The notes: generated by a model not told the origin, from the sequence alone. A stretch of 64,000 nt of DNA from Bacteroidia bacterium (GCA_009929715.1 RZZX01000002.1:1-64000); one strand, 5' to 3'; counted from the first letter of the stretch, positions 1 through 9,423 are shown. Numbers and translations: made by a program.

Positions 1-25
1 AGGTGAATCTTGGAACATATCCAAA

Positions 26-52
26 CCTTGAGAATGATATTCATTCTCAAGG
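26..52. promoter_or_regulatory. Palindrome resembling a Fur box
   Basis: Two perfect 12-bp arms (26-37 and 41-52) flank a 3-bp centre. The inner 19 bases (30-48) read GAGAATGATATTCATTCTC, which matches the classical Fur-box consensus at 16 of 19 positions by my alignment. The outer flanks (TCCAA and TTGGA) extend the symmetry imperfectly. There is no T-run after it, so it is a poor terminator. It lies in front of a broken gene, so its real target may be outside the window. Confidence 0.45.
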
Positions 53-91
53 GGTTGGATTTAGGAAATATTAATTAGTTGCGGATTTAAG

Positions 92-1192
92 GTTTTATTA
101 AAGAATGCTCATGAAACACTGCCTTTGACAGCTGCTGTTAAACGAGTAGCTGTGGTTGGTCCCTTAGCCGATGCACCTTACGAACAATTGGGCACATGGG
201 TCTTCGATGGTGACAAGAACTATAGTCAGACTCCGTTGGCTGCCATTAAAGCCTTGGTAGGCAAAGATATTGAGGTGATTTATGAGCCCGGACTGACTTT
301 TAGTCGAGATAAGAACATGGCAGGAGTAGCCAAAGCTGTTCAAGCTGCTTCACGGGCGGATGTGGTGTTGGCTTTTGTTGGTGAAGAGTCTATTTTATCG
401 GGTGAAGCACACTGTCTGACCGATTTGAATTTGCAAGGAACCCAACGAGAGCTTATTGCGTCATTAGCTAAAAGTGGCAAGCCACTGGTTACGGTCGTTA
501 TGGCCGGTCGCCCGTTGACTATTGGTACTGAGGTTGCTGCCTCTTCGGCAGTGCTGTATGCCTTCCATCCCGGTACGATGGCCGGACCTGCTTTAGCCGA
601 TTTACTTTGGGGGCAAGCCGTACCTAGTGGAAAAACCCCAATAACCTTCCCTAAGACAGTGGGACAAGTTCCTATTTACTACTCCCATCATAATACCGGT
701 CGGCCGGCTAATGGAGAAGAAGTTCTGCTGAATGATATTCCAGTTGAAGCGGGGCAAACCTCTTTAGGGTGTCGGTCGTTCTATTTGGATGCCGGTGTAG
801 AACCTCTCTATCCTTTCGGATACGGTTTATCGTACGCCACCTTTAAATACAGTCAGCCGACGTTATCGTCCAAGACATTAAAGAAAGACGATGTTTTGAC
901 CGTCACTTGCGATTTGGAAAACATCGGTCGATATCAAGGAACCGAAGTGGTACAACTTTACGTGCGTGATAAGGTCGGTTCTATTGCCCGTCCCGTGAAA
1001 GAACTCAAACGGTTTATGCGTGTAACATTGAAACCAGGCGAGAAGAAAAAGGTTCTTTTCGAACTACCGGTCGGTGAACTAGCCTTCTGGGGTATTGATA
1101 AAGTCAAGACTTTAGAATCCGGCGATTTCTCACTTTGGGTAGCTACGGATAGTCAATCGGGTGAACCTTGTGACTTTAGCTTAGTAGATTGA
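92..1192 (+). pseudogene. GH3 beta-glucosidase, N-terminally truncated
   Basis: This is the C-terminal half of a BglX-like glycoside hydrolase family 3 enzyme. The frame is open from position 65, homology begins near LLKN at about 95, and the first usable start codon is a TTG at 125. What remains is the alpha/beta sandwich domain (VAVVGPLADA; the GEESILSGEA loop that carries the acid/base Glu in this family) and the C-terminal fibronectin III-like domain (VVQLYVRD, PVKELKRF). The N-terminal TIM barrel of roughly 350-400 residues, which carries the nucleophilic Asp, is absent, and the 90 bases upstream do not encode it. The frame is otherwise intact over 355 codons, so the truncation looks recent, or lies at a rearrangement or contig edge. 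It is unlikely to be active. Confidence 0.8.
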
Positions 1193-1357
1193 TGTTTGTT
1201 TTCAGGTAATTTTGTCCTGAGTTGGATCGACTATTGGTCCGATTCAGGACATTTTAATGGTATAAGGGGCGTCGTCAATAGATTGATTACAATCTTGTCG
1301 ACTAGATTTTCTTTATGCCTTTTTTTCTATTTCCCCTTTTCATTCCAAAGAAAACCT

Positions 1358-1365
1358 TACTTTTG
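1358..1365 (+). promoter_or_regulatory. TAnnTTTG promoter -7 element (acyltransferase)
   Basis: TACTTTTG fits the Bacteroidota -7 consensus and lies 10 bases before the ATG at 1376. No convincing -33 TTG is seen. The position supports the downstream start over the longer open frame. Confidence 0.45.
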
Positions 1366-1375
1366 TGTCATTAAA

Positions 1376-2320
1376 ATGCGATTACGGAACATTGATTTAT
1401 TAAAAGGGCTACTTATCATTTTAGTGGTGATAGGGCATGTCATTCGTGAAGATATGAGTCACTCTATCTTCCGCACTCTCATCTACAGTTTCCACATGCC
1501 AGTTTTCATTGCAATAAGCGGTTATCTCTTTCATGCTGAGCGTTGGGAAACCGTTGGAAAACTCGTTCAGAAATATACCGCCCGACTGATGCTCCCTTGG
1601 GTCATTGCTGTGGCAGTCTATTACTGGCTTATTCACTTCCATCAGATAGAAACACTTGGGTTGGGCGGCTTGCTCCAAGCCTACACCCATCCTTACTATC
1701 ATCTATGGTTTGTTCCAGCTTTTTTGAGTTGGGTTTTGATCACTTGGTTTTTGAAACGCCTAGGTCTCAGTACCAAACAGCTACTTTTATGCGGAGGCAG
1801 TATAACGCTGATTAGTATTATTATACAGCAGTTGTCTTTATTGCCCGATAAAAGTTGGGAACAGACCTTGTTTTATACCTTCCGTCCCTATTTTTACTTT
1901 TATTTTGTCCTAGGAATCAGCTATCAGGAAAAAAAACGATTGAAACCACGGTGGGTAGACTATTTATATCCGACGCTCTGTCTATTGAGCCTTATCTATC
2001 TTTATTACGTGCCCTATCCACTTCTTCAGACAGTGATCAGCCTTGTGTTTTGCCTGACGCTTATTCATTTACTATTTAAGTTGGCCGTGAACCAAACTCT
2101 CCCTTGCTGCCGAGGAATAGAATGGATTGGAAGCCACTCGTTTGCCTTTTATCTGTGGCATGTTATTCCGGTGACTCTTTGCCTGCCAGTTATCAGCAAG
2201 GCTTATCTACTTTTCTATTATTTCACCGTCACGATACTGGAACTCCTACTTATACCGATCTATAAGATCCTGCTGACTGTTAGTCCTTTCCGTCGATACC
2301 TTTTCGGTATTCAAAAATAA
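1376..2320 (+). CDS. Acyltransferase family 3 membrane protein
   Basis: This is a 314-residue polytopic membrane protein of the OafA/fucose-4-O-acetylase-like acyltransferase_3 family, which transfers acetyl or similar groups to cell-envelope glycans. The N-terminus MRLRNIDLLKGLLII and the following GHV (the usual family His in the first helix) are characteristic, and about ten hydrophobic helices follow. The open frame extends back to 1196, but that stretch lacks family sequence and contains the promoter, so the ATG at 1376 is preferred. The 3' end overlaps hemD by 10 bases in convergent orientation. The acceptor is unknown; O-antigen, capsule or peptidoglycan are possible. Confidence 0.8.
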   Translation: MRLRNIDLLKGLLIILVVIGHVIREDMSHSIFRTLIYSFHMPVFIAISGYLFHAERWETVGKLVQKYTARLMLPWVIAVAVYYWLIHFHQIETLGLGGLLQAYTHPYYHLWFVPAFLSWVLITWFLKRLGLSTKQLLLCGGSITLISIIIQQLSLLPDKSWEQTLFYTFRPYFYFYFVLGISYQEKKRLKPRWVDYLYPTLCLLSLIYLYYVPYPLLQTVISLVFCLTLIHLLFKLAVNQTLPCCRGIEWIGSHSFAFYLWHVIPVTLCLPVISKAYLLFYYFTVTILELLLIPIYKILLTVSPFRRYLFGIQK

Positions 2321-3117
2321 GCGTATAATGTCTCCGCAAACCCCTCGAAAGAATCAAAACGATCACCTATAAGATGAACTGTTAACCCTAATTTAGACGC
2401 ACACCCAGCGGTGTATGGACCTAAACAAGCGAGGGTGAAATCTGTAGGAAATTTAAAACTCGGTTCCACTTGCTGTATAGCATCCATCAAACTCTGCACT
2501 TCGCCACCACTTGTGAACGCAATGCCATTGATTCGGCCGTTTTTGATTTCTGTTATAATCGTTCTGATGGTTGAATCCAGGCAACTATAAGTGGTGTAAG
2601 CCGAAATGCGATCTGTTATCAGGCCAATCGTTTGTAGTGCGACCAATAACTGTGGTACAGTTGGAGGTTCTTCCATTCCGATAACCTCAGGTGCAAGTAC
2701 TCCTATGCGCTGTCCTTTACACCCACCGTTCTCTGATAGCCAACGGACAACTCCCATGGGGCTTGGCTCGACCGGAATAAAAGCCGGCTCGGTGTGCAGA
2801 CGCTCCCTCATGTAAGAAATATCAGCTCCAACGGCACACATCTTAACCTGTTTAGGTAGACTTTTTTTGTTTTGTTTGAGACTCTCCCACAGAGCATCTA
2901 TTGCTTTTCGGCTTGAAAGTAGTAGGTAATCATAGCACTCTAAATGCTCGATTAGTCTTTGCATATCTATATGCTGCGGCGATAATTCATGAGCTATTGC
3001 CGGTATATAGAGCACCTCTATGGAAGTTTTAGTCTTTCCATTAGCCTGTTGCATCGCTTTTTCAAATCGCTCTGCATAGCCTTGAGGCGTCGTAACTAAC
3101 AGTGTAATATTCCTCAT
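2311..3117 (-). CDS. hemD: Uroporphyrinogen-III synthase
   Basis: This enzyme cyclises hydroxymethylbilane to uroporphyrinogen III in the cytoplasm, with inversion of ring D. The 268-residue length and bilobed layout fit HemD. The first lobe has an LLLSSRKAIDAL segment, and the second has IAFTSGGEVQSLM followed by LACLGPYTAGCASKLGL, the usual substrate-cleft region. HemD is poorly conserved in sequence, so context matters: it is the last gene of a leftward operon after hemG (9-bp gap), hemN, an MFS carrier and a TonB-dependent receptor. No hemA, hemL, hemB or hemC is in the window. Confidence 0.8.
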   Translation of the reverse strand: MRNITLLVTTPQGYAERFEKAMQQANGKTKTSIEVLYIPAIAHELSPQHIDMQRLIEHLECYDYLLLSSRKAIDALWESLKQNKKSLPKQVKMCAVGADISYMRERLHTEPAFIPVEPSPMGVVRWLSENGGCKGQRIGVLAPEVIGMEEPPTVPQLLVALQTIGLITDRISAYTTYSCLDSTIRTIITEIKNGRINGIAFTSGGEVQSLMDAIQQVEPSFKFPTDFTLACLGPYTAGCASKLGLTVHLIGDRFDSFEGFAETLYAYF

Positions 3118-3126
3118 AAGTTGTCT

Positions 3127-4521
3127 TTATAGTTCCAGCCCGATGTGTGTGCCTTGTTTGATGCGATCGGCCATACCGATACCATCTCGGATATTGCCTG
3201 CAAGAATCAAGCCCGGGTAACTTTGTTGGATACGCTCGATCGCCTCTAGCCGCTCACCACTCCCCATCTCATACTGCGGAATGGCCTTTTCATGGCGGAA
3301 GATACGAATCAAATCAGGCTCTTTCTGCTCGGGATAATGTAAAAGTTCGGTTAAGTTGTGCCGCATCAGTTTACTCAGCGTCTCATCACTCTGCTCTACT
3401 AATTCCGGGCGACGAACACCGCCTAAGAAACAAGCATGCAAGGCTCCGTCTTTTGGTGCACGATCACTGAAACAGGCCGATGGAAAAAGAATCCCCAAGG
3501 CTTGTTTATGCTCGCACGAGGGAATAAGCCCTCCAAAAGCATTGTACTCTATCCCATCGGTCGAACGGACTCCAACAGCTATTTGAACCACCGGCGCATA
3601 GGTCAGGTTGCTTATCAGGTTCATCTCTTCAGGAGCAACAAAAGGCAAGAGAGTTGGTAAGGCATACGCCCTAATGGTGGTGACCACCTTCTGGCAACAG
3701 ATCTGTTCCTCTTCGCCTTCTCGATTCGTATAGGTAACCTGGAAACCTTCTTCTAATGGAGTAACCCGAACACTCGAAGCATTCAGTGTGATACGTTCAT
3801 CCCCGATGCGGTGACACAGCCCCTTGATCAGCTCTTCCAATCCCCCTTTAACCGAAAAAACCTGTTTGGTAGCTAAGCGGTCGCGCTCACTTTTCGGCTC
3901 TTTAGCTTTGGCGATTGCCCCTTTGATGAAACTACCATGTTCTTGTTCCAACCGGTAAAGTTTGGGTAAAGCATATCGGGTGACCAGCGTTAGCGGGTTT
4001 CCGGCATAAACCCCCGATAAGAAAGGGTCGACGGCATAGTTTAGGAAAGACTTTCCTAGACGCCGACGTGCCAAAGCCCCCACACTCTCGTTGGGGTCTT
4101 TTCCTTTTGCCCGAAAAGGCTCACCAAGAATGCGGAACTTATCAGGCCAACTGAATAGGGGTGTAAAGAGTGCACTCATTAGCCCTGATGGTAGGGCATG
4201 AAACCGCTTGCCTTTCCAAATAAGTCGTTTTTTGGCACTTTCTAGAGCCGTTTCGAGTGTACATTCGTCCTTTAGCGCCTCGAATAGTTCGGCCACTTCG
4301 GGGTGAGAGATCACACCGGTATTGGGGCCACTTTCAAAGGTAAATCCATGTTCATGAAACGATCGGATCTGTCCGCCTGCTCGATCCTGACTCTCCAAAA
4401 CTTCTATATCTTTACCTTTTTGGCAGGCGTAAAAGGCAGTGGTGAGGCCTGTTAACCCCGCACCAATAATAACGACCTCGCGTTGGCGACTCTGCTGTTT
4501 GGTTCTATTCTTATTCTCCAT
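3127..4521 (-). CDS. hemG: Protoporphyrinogen oxidase (FAD, HemY type)
   Basis: This 464-residue flavoprotein oxidises protoporphyrinogen IX to protoporphyrin IX. Residues about 15-52 form the dinucleotide-binding fold (VVIIGAGLTGLTTAF, then EVLESQDRAGGQIRS). The family segments FTFESGPNTG and LGKSFLNYAVDPFLSGVYAGNP follow, with the C-terminal FAD-contact stretch LILAGNIRDGIGMADRI. This is the oxygen-dependent HemY/PgoX fold, commonly labelled hemG in Bacteroidota. It sits 39 bp after hemN and 9 bp before hemD in the same operon. Confidence 0.9.
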   Translation of the reverse strand: MENKNRTKQQSRQREVVIIGAGLTGLTTAFYACQKGKDIEVLESQDRAGGQIRSFHEHGFTFESGPNTGVISHPEVAELFEALKDECTLETALESAKKRLIWKGKRFHALPSGLMSALFTPLFSWPDKFRILGEPFRAKGKDPNESVGALARRRLGKSFLNYAVDPFLSGVYAGNPLTLVTRYALPKLYRLEQEHGSFIKGAIAKAKEPKSERDRLATKQVFSVKGGLEELIKGLCHRIGDERITLNASSVRVTPLEEGFQVTYTNREGEEEQICCQKVVTTIRAYALPTLLPFVAPEEMNLISNLTYAPVVQIAVGVRSTDGIEYNAFGGLIPSCEHKQALGILFPSACFSDRAPKDGALHACFLGGVRRPELVEQSDETLSKLMRHNLTELLHYPEQKEPDLIRIFRHEKAIPQYEMGSGERLEAIERIQQSYPGLILAGNIRDGIGMADRIKQGTHIGLEL

Positions 4522-4560
4522 GTCTGTTTTGATTTGTTACAGGGTTGTTTGACGCAAACC

Positions 4561-5925
4561 TTAAATCGGTTTCGAGAAACTTTTACCATTATGCAACATC
4601 AATTTATCGAGTGAAGCAGCAATGTTACGCACAAAAGGTGATCCCTCTTCAGTCATCTGAATCGTGTTCTCGTTGAAACGAATCAATCCATCGCCCGCAA
4701 ACTCTTCTAATTTCTCTTGATTGAATGCTGTGGCATGCTTTAGCTCCTCTACCGAAGTCTGAAGATGCGTAGCCAACTCCGCCCAATCGATGCTGTAATT
4801 ACACATTAAACTTTCAATCACCTCGCGCGTGAGCTGTTCCTCACGATTGAGCGTATAACCTTTGGCAATAGGCAGCCGATCTTCCTCTACGCTCTTCATA
4901 TAGCTCTCTATCTCTTTCGTATTCTGTGCATACGCCGAATGAAGCTGACTGATTCCTGTTACCCCAAAAGCATACACTTGAGCCGTGGTACGTCTCGTAC
5001 AATAGCCTTGGAAGTTACGGTGCAACTTTTTAGTTTGTAGAGCGATGTTCAGCTCATCGTCCGGTCGTACAAAATGATCCATCCCGATAGATTGATAGCC
5101 TGCTTGGTGAAGCAAAGCCGAAGCCTCACTAAACAAGTTGCTTTTCAACGCACTGTCCGGCAACCCGGCCTTTTCGAGTATCAATTGTCGCTTATTAACC
5201 CAAGGCACATGGGCATAACTGAATGTCACCAAACGGTCTGGAGCCAATGCGATCGCCTTGCGGATACTCTCCGAAAAACTCTCTACCGTTTGCAACGGCA
5301 AGCCATAGAGCAAATCCATGTTGATCTTAGCCTGATGCTGTCGTAGAATCTCAAAAATCTTCTCCAAGGGTAGGAGAGAAGGGCGTCGGTTAACCACTTT
5401 CAGTACTTCCGCATTGAAATCCTGTACCCCTAGGCTATACCGATTAAACCCACACTGGGTGAGTCCATACCAATCCTCTTCCGTAAGGTATCCCGGATGG
5501 CACTCAATAGCAATCTCCGGTTGGTCGATGGTTTGAAACCCTTCCAACAAGTGAGCGTTCAACTCCCTCAAAGCACTCACTGGCAGAGAAGTTGGGCTAC
5601 CACCCCCATAATGGATTTGTGCGACTAAACGGTCACGCTTCAAGAGCGGCAACACCAAATCTATTTCCCGATGCAGCGCTTTTACATACCGAGTCACCAC
5701 CTCCGGTCGCATCATTGGGAACGAGTTACATCCGCAGTAATGACACAGATGCTTGCAAAATGGGATATGAAGGTAAAAAGAGATGCGGTTGTCCGGCGCT
5801 TCGTTCGAGTCCGTTACCGCTTTTCGGTAAGCCTCTTCCGAGTACGCTTCAAAGTAATTGGCTGGTGGATAGCTGGTATAGCGAGGCACCGGAATATTAT
5901 ATTTCTGAATTAATGTAGCATTCAT
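4561..5925 (-). CDS. hemN: Oxygen-independent coproporphyrinogen III oxidase
   Basis: This radical-SAM enzyme decarboxylates two propionates of coproporphyrinogen III to give protoporphyrinogen IX. It has 454 residues from the ATG at 5925; a GTG six bases upstream is an alternative start. The N-terminal PRYTSYPPA motif is typical of true HemN rather than the HemW chaperone. The iron-sulfur motif HIPFCKHLCHYCGC gives CX3CX2C at Cys57/61/64. GGGSPTSLP and GLPLQT further support radical SAM. It supplies the substrate for the next gene, hemG. Confidence 0.93.
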   Translation of the reverse strand: MNATLIQKYNIPVPRYTSYPPANYFEAYSEEAYRKAVTDSNEAPDNRISFYLHIPFCKHLCHYCGCNSFPMMRPEVVTRYVKALHREIDLVLPLLKRDRLVAQIHYGGGSPTSLPVSALRELNAHLLEGFQTIDQPEIAIECHPGYLTEEDWYGLTQCGFNRYSLGVQDFNAEVLKVVNRRPSLLPLEKIFEILRQHQAKINMDLLYGLPLQTVESFSESIRKAIALAPDRLVTFSYAHVPWVNKRQLILEKAGLPDSALKSNLFSEASALLHQAGYQSIGMDHFVRPDDELNIALQTKKLHRNFQGYCTRRTTAQVYAFGVTGISQLHSAYAQNTKEIESYMKSVEEDRLPIAKGYTLNREEQLTREVIESLMCNYSIDWAELATHLQTSVEELKHATAFNQEKLEEFAGDGLIRFNENTIQMTEEGSPFVRNIAASLDKLMLHNGKSFSKPI

Positions 5926-5940
5926 AAGCACAGATAAAAT

Positions 5941-7173
5941 TTAAATGTCCGCCTTCTTCCGAAAGACAGTCAAGATATATAAAAAAGAGATACAAGCTAA
6001 AACGGCCTCAAAGAAAAACAACCCCTCATAACCCAGATGATCGGCTATACATCCACTGATAACCGCTATCAGCAATCCACTCAGGTGAGTAATAACCGTC
6101 TGTATGGTAAAGTCCGTTCCCTCTTTGCCCGGGCGCACACAATCCATGGCCGTGGTATAAACCACGATGGTAGCCATACCGTAACTGCTCCAAAGCAAGA
6201 TGATACCGATATAGATCAATAGCGTGGTAGGCTGCGTGTAAGAGAGCGCCACGAAATAAAACGTGGTGAGTACGATAAAGAGCGCAAAGAGTAGGCGAGA
6301 AGATTCCCGTCCAATTCGTCTGACGATAAAGCCCGCTAAAAAGGAGGCCATAAAAGCGGCTGCCGTACCGACCACTCCGCTCATGATCCCGATCTCCTTC
6401 ATGGAATACCCCAGATCCACCAAGTAAGGACGAAGCACAGAAAGCGTGCCGATGATGCTCGAATAATAGAGCACCAAAAAGCCGATCTGTTTCCAAATGT
6501 TTCGGCGCGTAAAGAACCAGATAAAATCTGTCAGTTTAGCCCGATGGCGTTCCTCTTTCTTTTCGATGCGAATGGTCTTATTTAGGAGCAGGGGGATCAA
6601 CGCAATCAGTACAAAGATGCCTAACCCCGGGGTAACCCGTTGCCAACCATGGTGGTCGAGAGCCAAAAGCAGTACACCACCACCGATCAATGTTCCGCCG
6701 AAGCTTCCCATCGACTGCATGCTGTTGATCAGACTCTTATCTTTCCGGTTGAATGAGAGCACTGCCAGCGCATCTGTGGCAATATCTTGCGTAGCCGAAG
6801 CCGTTAACGCTAATACAATAAGCCCGATAATCAGGTAAAAATGGTCACTGATTCGGAAGAATCCCACCGATAAAATGAGCAAAGCATAAATCAGTTCAAA
6901 CGCAATGATGCACCGTTTATAACCCGTATACGTGTTGCAATACCGATCCACCATGGGCGACCATAAGAACTTTAAGATCCACGGCAACTTGATAATTTGC
7001 AATAACGCAATGGCGGCAAGCGAGTAATTCTCTTGCCGCATCACCACCTGTATAGAGGTTGAGAAAAAACTCATCGGAATAGCCTGAGCGATGTAGAGAA
7101 AGAAAAAAGTCCCTAGATTCAGTGTTTTAGCCGATGGATAAAAAGACGGTTGTTTCGTGTTCAGTTCAGTCAT
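5941..7173 (-). CDS. MFS carrier in heme operon (AmpG/RhtX-like)
   Basis: This 410-residue protein has about 12 predicted membrane helices. The sequence LPWILKFLWSPMVDRY and the QDIATDALAV segment place it among the AmpG / RhtX-FptX / acetyl-CoA-carrier-like MFS proteins, whose substrates include muropeptides and ferric siderophores. It begins 6 bp after the TonB-dependent receptor and precedes hemN by 15 bp. An inner-membrane step for the ligand imported by the receptor (a porphyrin, heme or siderophore) is therefore the best inference. The sequence alone does not identify the substrate. Confidence 0.7.
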   Translation of the reverse strand: MTELNTKQPSFYPSAKTLNLGTFFFLYIAQAIPMSFFSTSIQVVMRQENYSLAAIALLQIIKLPWILKFLWSPMVDRYCNTYTGYKRCIIAFELIYALLILSVGFFRISDHFYLIIGLIVLALTASATQDIATDALAVLSFNRKDKSLINSMQSMGSFGGTLIGGGVLLLALDHHGWQRVTPGLGIFVLIALIPLLLNKTIRIEKKEERHRAKLTDFIWFFTRRNIWKQIGFLVLYYSSIIGTLSVLRPYLVDLGYSMKEIGIMSGVVGTAAAFMASFLAGFIVRRIGRESSRLLFALFIVLTTFYFVALSYTQPTTLLIYIGIILLWSSYGMATIVVYTTAMDCVRPGKEGTDFTIQTVITHLSGLLIAVISGCIADHLGYEGLFFFEAVLACISFLYILTVFRKKADI

Positions 7174-7179
7174 GTTTCG

Positions 7180-9246
7180 TTAGAAATTATAAATCACCGA
7201 TGTGCCCAAGGCGAACGGATTCCCCTTTTGCGCATAAGCGCTCGAAGATACGAAATAATAACTTAAATATGGCGTATTGGTGAGGTTTTTACTCCATACC
7301 TCCCAAGTAAAATGTCCGATGTCGGCAGTCAGCTTCAAGTTCAGTAACGCATAAAAGTCTTGGCGAGCAGCGTTGTCCTCGCACCAATAGATGGCCCCTG
7401 CGCCTGTCAGACTGCTGCTGATGGTGAGCCGGTCTACAGTCTCTAGCAGGTTATAAAATGAATAATCGGCATTGACAGAGAGCGTATGTTGTGGTACCAT
7501 CGGCAGATAATTGCCCGCATAATCGGTCTTTTCGTTTTTCTTGTACTCCAAGAATGTAGCCTGCGTATAACCATAGTTGACCGATAAGCCAAACTCTTTA
7601 GTTGGCCGTGAGGTGAGCGAAAACTCCACCCCTTTACTTACCGAATGGCCAGCATTGCGTTGGATATTTCCCACACCAGGCACCGTCTGTGCTATTTGCT
7701 GGTCGCGCCAGTCGATATAAAACAGCGAAAGATCCATCGTTAGTTTCCGATTCCAAAACGATAATTTAGTACCCAACTCATAATTCCAGTTGTATTCCGG
7801 TTTAAACGTCCGTTCATCATCGGTCTGGAAGCTCGTGTTAAAGCCACCCGCTTTATAGCCACGTGACACAGCTCCGTAAACCATTCGGTCTTTTGGGAAA
7901 AGGTACTGTACCGTAACCTTTGGCGTCAATTGTTTAAATGAAAGCTTACTATCGAACTGTGAGGTCTGTTCGCCGATTCCTTCGGCATCAATAGCCTTTT
8001 TATAAGCCTTATAATGATCCTTGGCATGCTCATAATCATAGCGTAACCCCAAGCTAGCCGTTAGCCCTTTCCAAAGTTTATAACTCGACTGATGATAAAG
8101 AGCAAATCCCCTAATCGGTATCTCATAAAATTTCGGCGTTGAATACTTTTTGCTGATAAATTGCGTTTCCAGTTTATTCTCCGTATCCTGATAAAAGCCA
8201 AACACCCCTGTGACCCATTGGTAGCGACTCTCGTTGGTCGATTTAAGAGTCAACTCCTGACTATACATCTGTTGATTCATTCTTAGCACCACATAATACA
8301 AATCCTGCGGTGTAAAATCCTGATCAATACCCTGCCGGTCGTTTAGATGTTGGAAAGAGGTCTGGCTATTAAAACTAAATCCCTCCCCTTTATAATTGGC
8401 TGTTAGCCCCGAGGTGAGCAATGCCCGTCGATAAGAACTATACCGGTTATAATTCACATCCGCCGTCTCTCCCGTTTCAGCATGATACTTTCCATACGGG
8501 TACCCCCCTTGCGTTGCATAATTAAACGATGTATTCCACTTCCACGACCAGCGTTCACTCGGTTGCCAAACCAAGCCTACACGTCCCGAAGCCTCCTTCA
8601 AGTTGTCCGCTTTCCGTTTGGTCGATAAATTGGTAAAGACCCCATCGTTCTGGTGATACCCGCCCGAAACAGAATAGCCGAAACGTTCAGTCAGCTTTCT
8701 GTAATCAGCAGCCTGTATAACCAAGTCATTCCGACTACCATACCCCACTTTCAAACGCGTGTTCTGAAAGTCGAGTGGAGAGTGCGTATAAATATTAATA
8801 ATCCCACCGATGGCATTCCGACCGTAAAGTGTGCCCTGCGGGCCACGTAGAATCTCGATGTTGCTGATGTCCGACAAGTCGATATCGAAAGCCGATTTCT
8901 CGAAATGCGGCACCCCGTCCACATAAAAGCCCACCGAAGGCGCATTAATCTTCGAACCGATACCCCGGATATAGATGGGAGCATTCTGTTTCGACCCATA
9001 ATCCGGCATGTAAAAATTAGGAAGCAAAGCACTCAGATCCTTTACACTACCGATGCCGTTATTCTTTAGAAACCGTCCATTCAGTGTAGAGATAGAGAGC
9101 GGTTCCAAGCGGTTGTCACGTTGCTTAAATCCAGTGACGGTAACCTCTTCTAGTTTGATGAGTTTCGTTTGCACGGTATCCGGATTATTTTCCAGAGCAG
9201 GTCCAGGCGATGAAAAAAGAGGGAGCAGACAGAGTAATTTGATCAT
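7180..9246 (-). CDS. TonB-dependent outer-membrane receptor
   Basis: This is a 688-residue TonB-dependent receptor. A short signal peptide (residues 1-18) precedes the TonB box region (LEEVTVTGF, about 33-41). The plug domain contains IYIRGIGSKINAPSVGFYVDGVP and ILRGPQGTLYGRNAIGGIINI, and a 22-strand-type barrel ends in an aromatic residue (SVIYNF). There is no N-terminal carboxypeptidase-like or STN extension, so it is a siderophore/heme/vitamin type rather than SusC. It is first in the heme operon and has its own promoter at 9279-9286. Confidence 0.88.
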   Translation of the reverse strand: MIKLLCLLPLFSSPGPALENNPDTVQTKLIKLEEVTVTGFKQRDNRLEPLSISTLNGRFLKNNGIGSVKDLSALLPNFYMPDYGSKQNAPIYIRGIGSKINAPSVGFYVDGVPHFEKSAFDIDLSDISNIEILRGPQGTLYGRNAIGGIINIYTHSPLDFQNTRLKVGYGSRNDLVIQAADYRKLTERFGYSVSGGYHQNDGVFTNLSTKRKADNLKEASGRVGLVWQPSERWSWKWNTSFNYATQGGYPYGKYHAETGETADVNYNRYSSYRRALLTSGLTANYKGEGFSFNSQTSFQHLNDRQGIDQDFTPQDLYYVVLRMNQQMYSQELTLKSTNESRYQWVTGVFGFYQDTENKLETQFISKKYSTPKFYEIPIRGFALYHQSSYKLWKGLTASLGLRYDYEHAKDHYKAYKKAIDAEGIGEQTSQFDSKLSFKQLTPKVTVQYLFPKDRMVYGAVSRGYKAGGFNTSFQTDDERTFKPEYNWNYELGTKLSFWNRKLTMDLSLFYIDWRDQQIAQTVPGVGNIQRNAGHSVSKGVEFSLTSRPTKEFGLSVNYGYTQATFLEYKKNEKTDYAGNYLPMVPQHTLSVNADYSFYNLLETVDRLTISSSLTGAGAIYWCEDNAARQDFYALLNLKLTADIGHFTWEVWSKNLTNTPYLSYYFVSSSAYAQKGNPFALGTSVIYNF

Positions 9247-9278
9247 AAGTGTTTTTTTCTATTCTTTTTTTGACGGCA

Positions 9279-9286
9279 CAAAAGTA
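9279..9286 (-). promoter_or_regulatory. Promoter -7 element of the heme operon
   Basis: On the minus strand this reads TACTTTTG (TAnnTTTG), with a TTG -33 element (plus-strand CAA at 9307-9309) 20 bases upstream. It is 32 bases before the receptor start. No obvious Fur box overlaps it. Confidence 0.65.
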
Positions 9287-9396
9287 GTTTAATATTCTGC
9301 GGCATTCAATCCTCATTTCTTATGATTTTGAAGAACGTTTATGATCCATAGAATGAAAAAAACCTCCTCCTTCATTGATATTCAAAAAATAACGCC

Positions 9397-9404
9397 TATT
9401 TTTG
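9397..9404 (+). promoter_or_regulatory. Promoter -7 element of the thioredoxin-like lipoprotein
   Basis: TATTTTTG matches TAnnTTTG, with TTG at 9375-9377 giving a 19-base spacer. The ATG follows at 9424. This is among the best-formed promoters in the window. Confidence 0.65.
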
Positions 9405-9423
9405 GTGTAGTAAACACAACGTT

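Noticed and set aside
1196-1375. N-terminal extension of the acyltransferase
   Set aside because: The extension has no family similarity and contains the promoter element; MRLRNIDLLKG at 1376 is the family start.
5941-7173. Confident call of AmpG muropeptide permease
   Set aside because: Fold similarity is present, but the operon context favours an iron or porphyrin substrate, so only the broader family is claimed.
7180-9246. SusC-type glycan transporter
   Set aside because: It lacks the carboxypeptidase-like N-domain, is only 688 residues and has no SusD partner.
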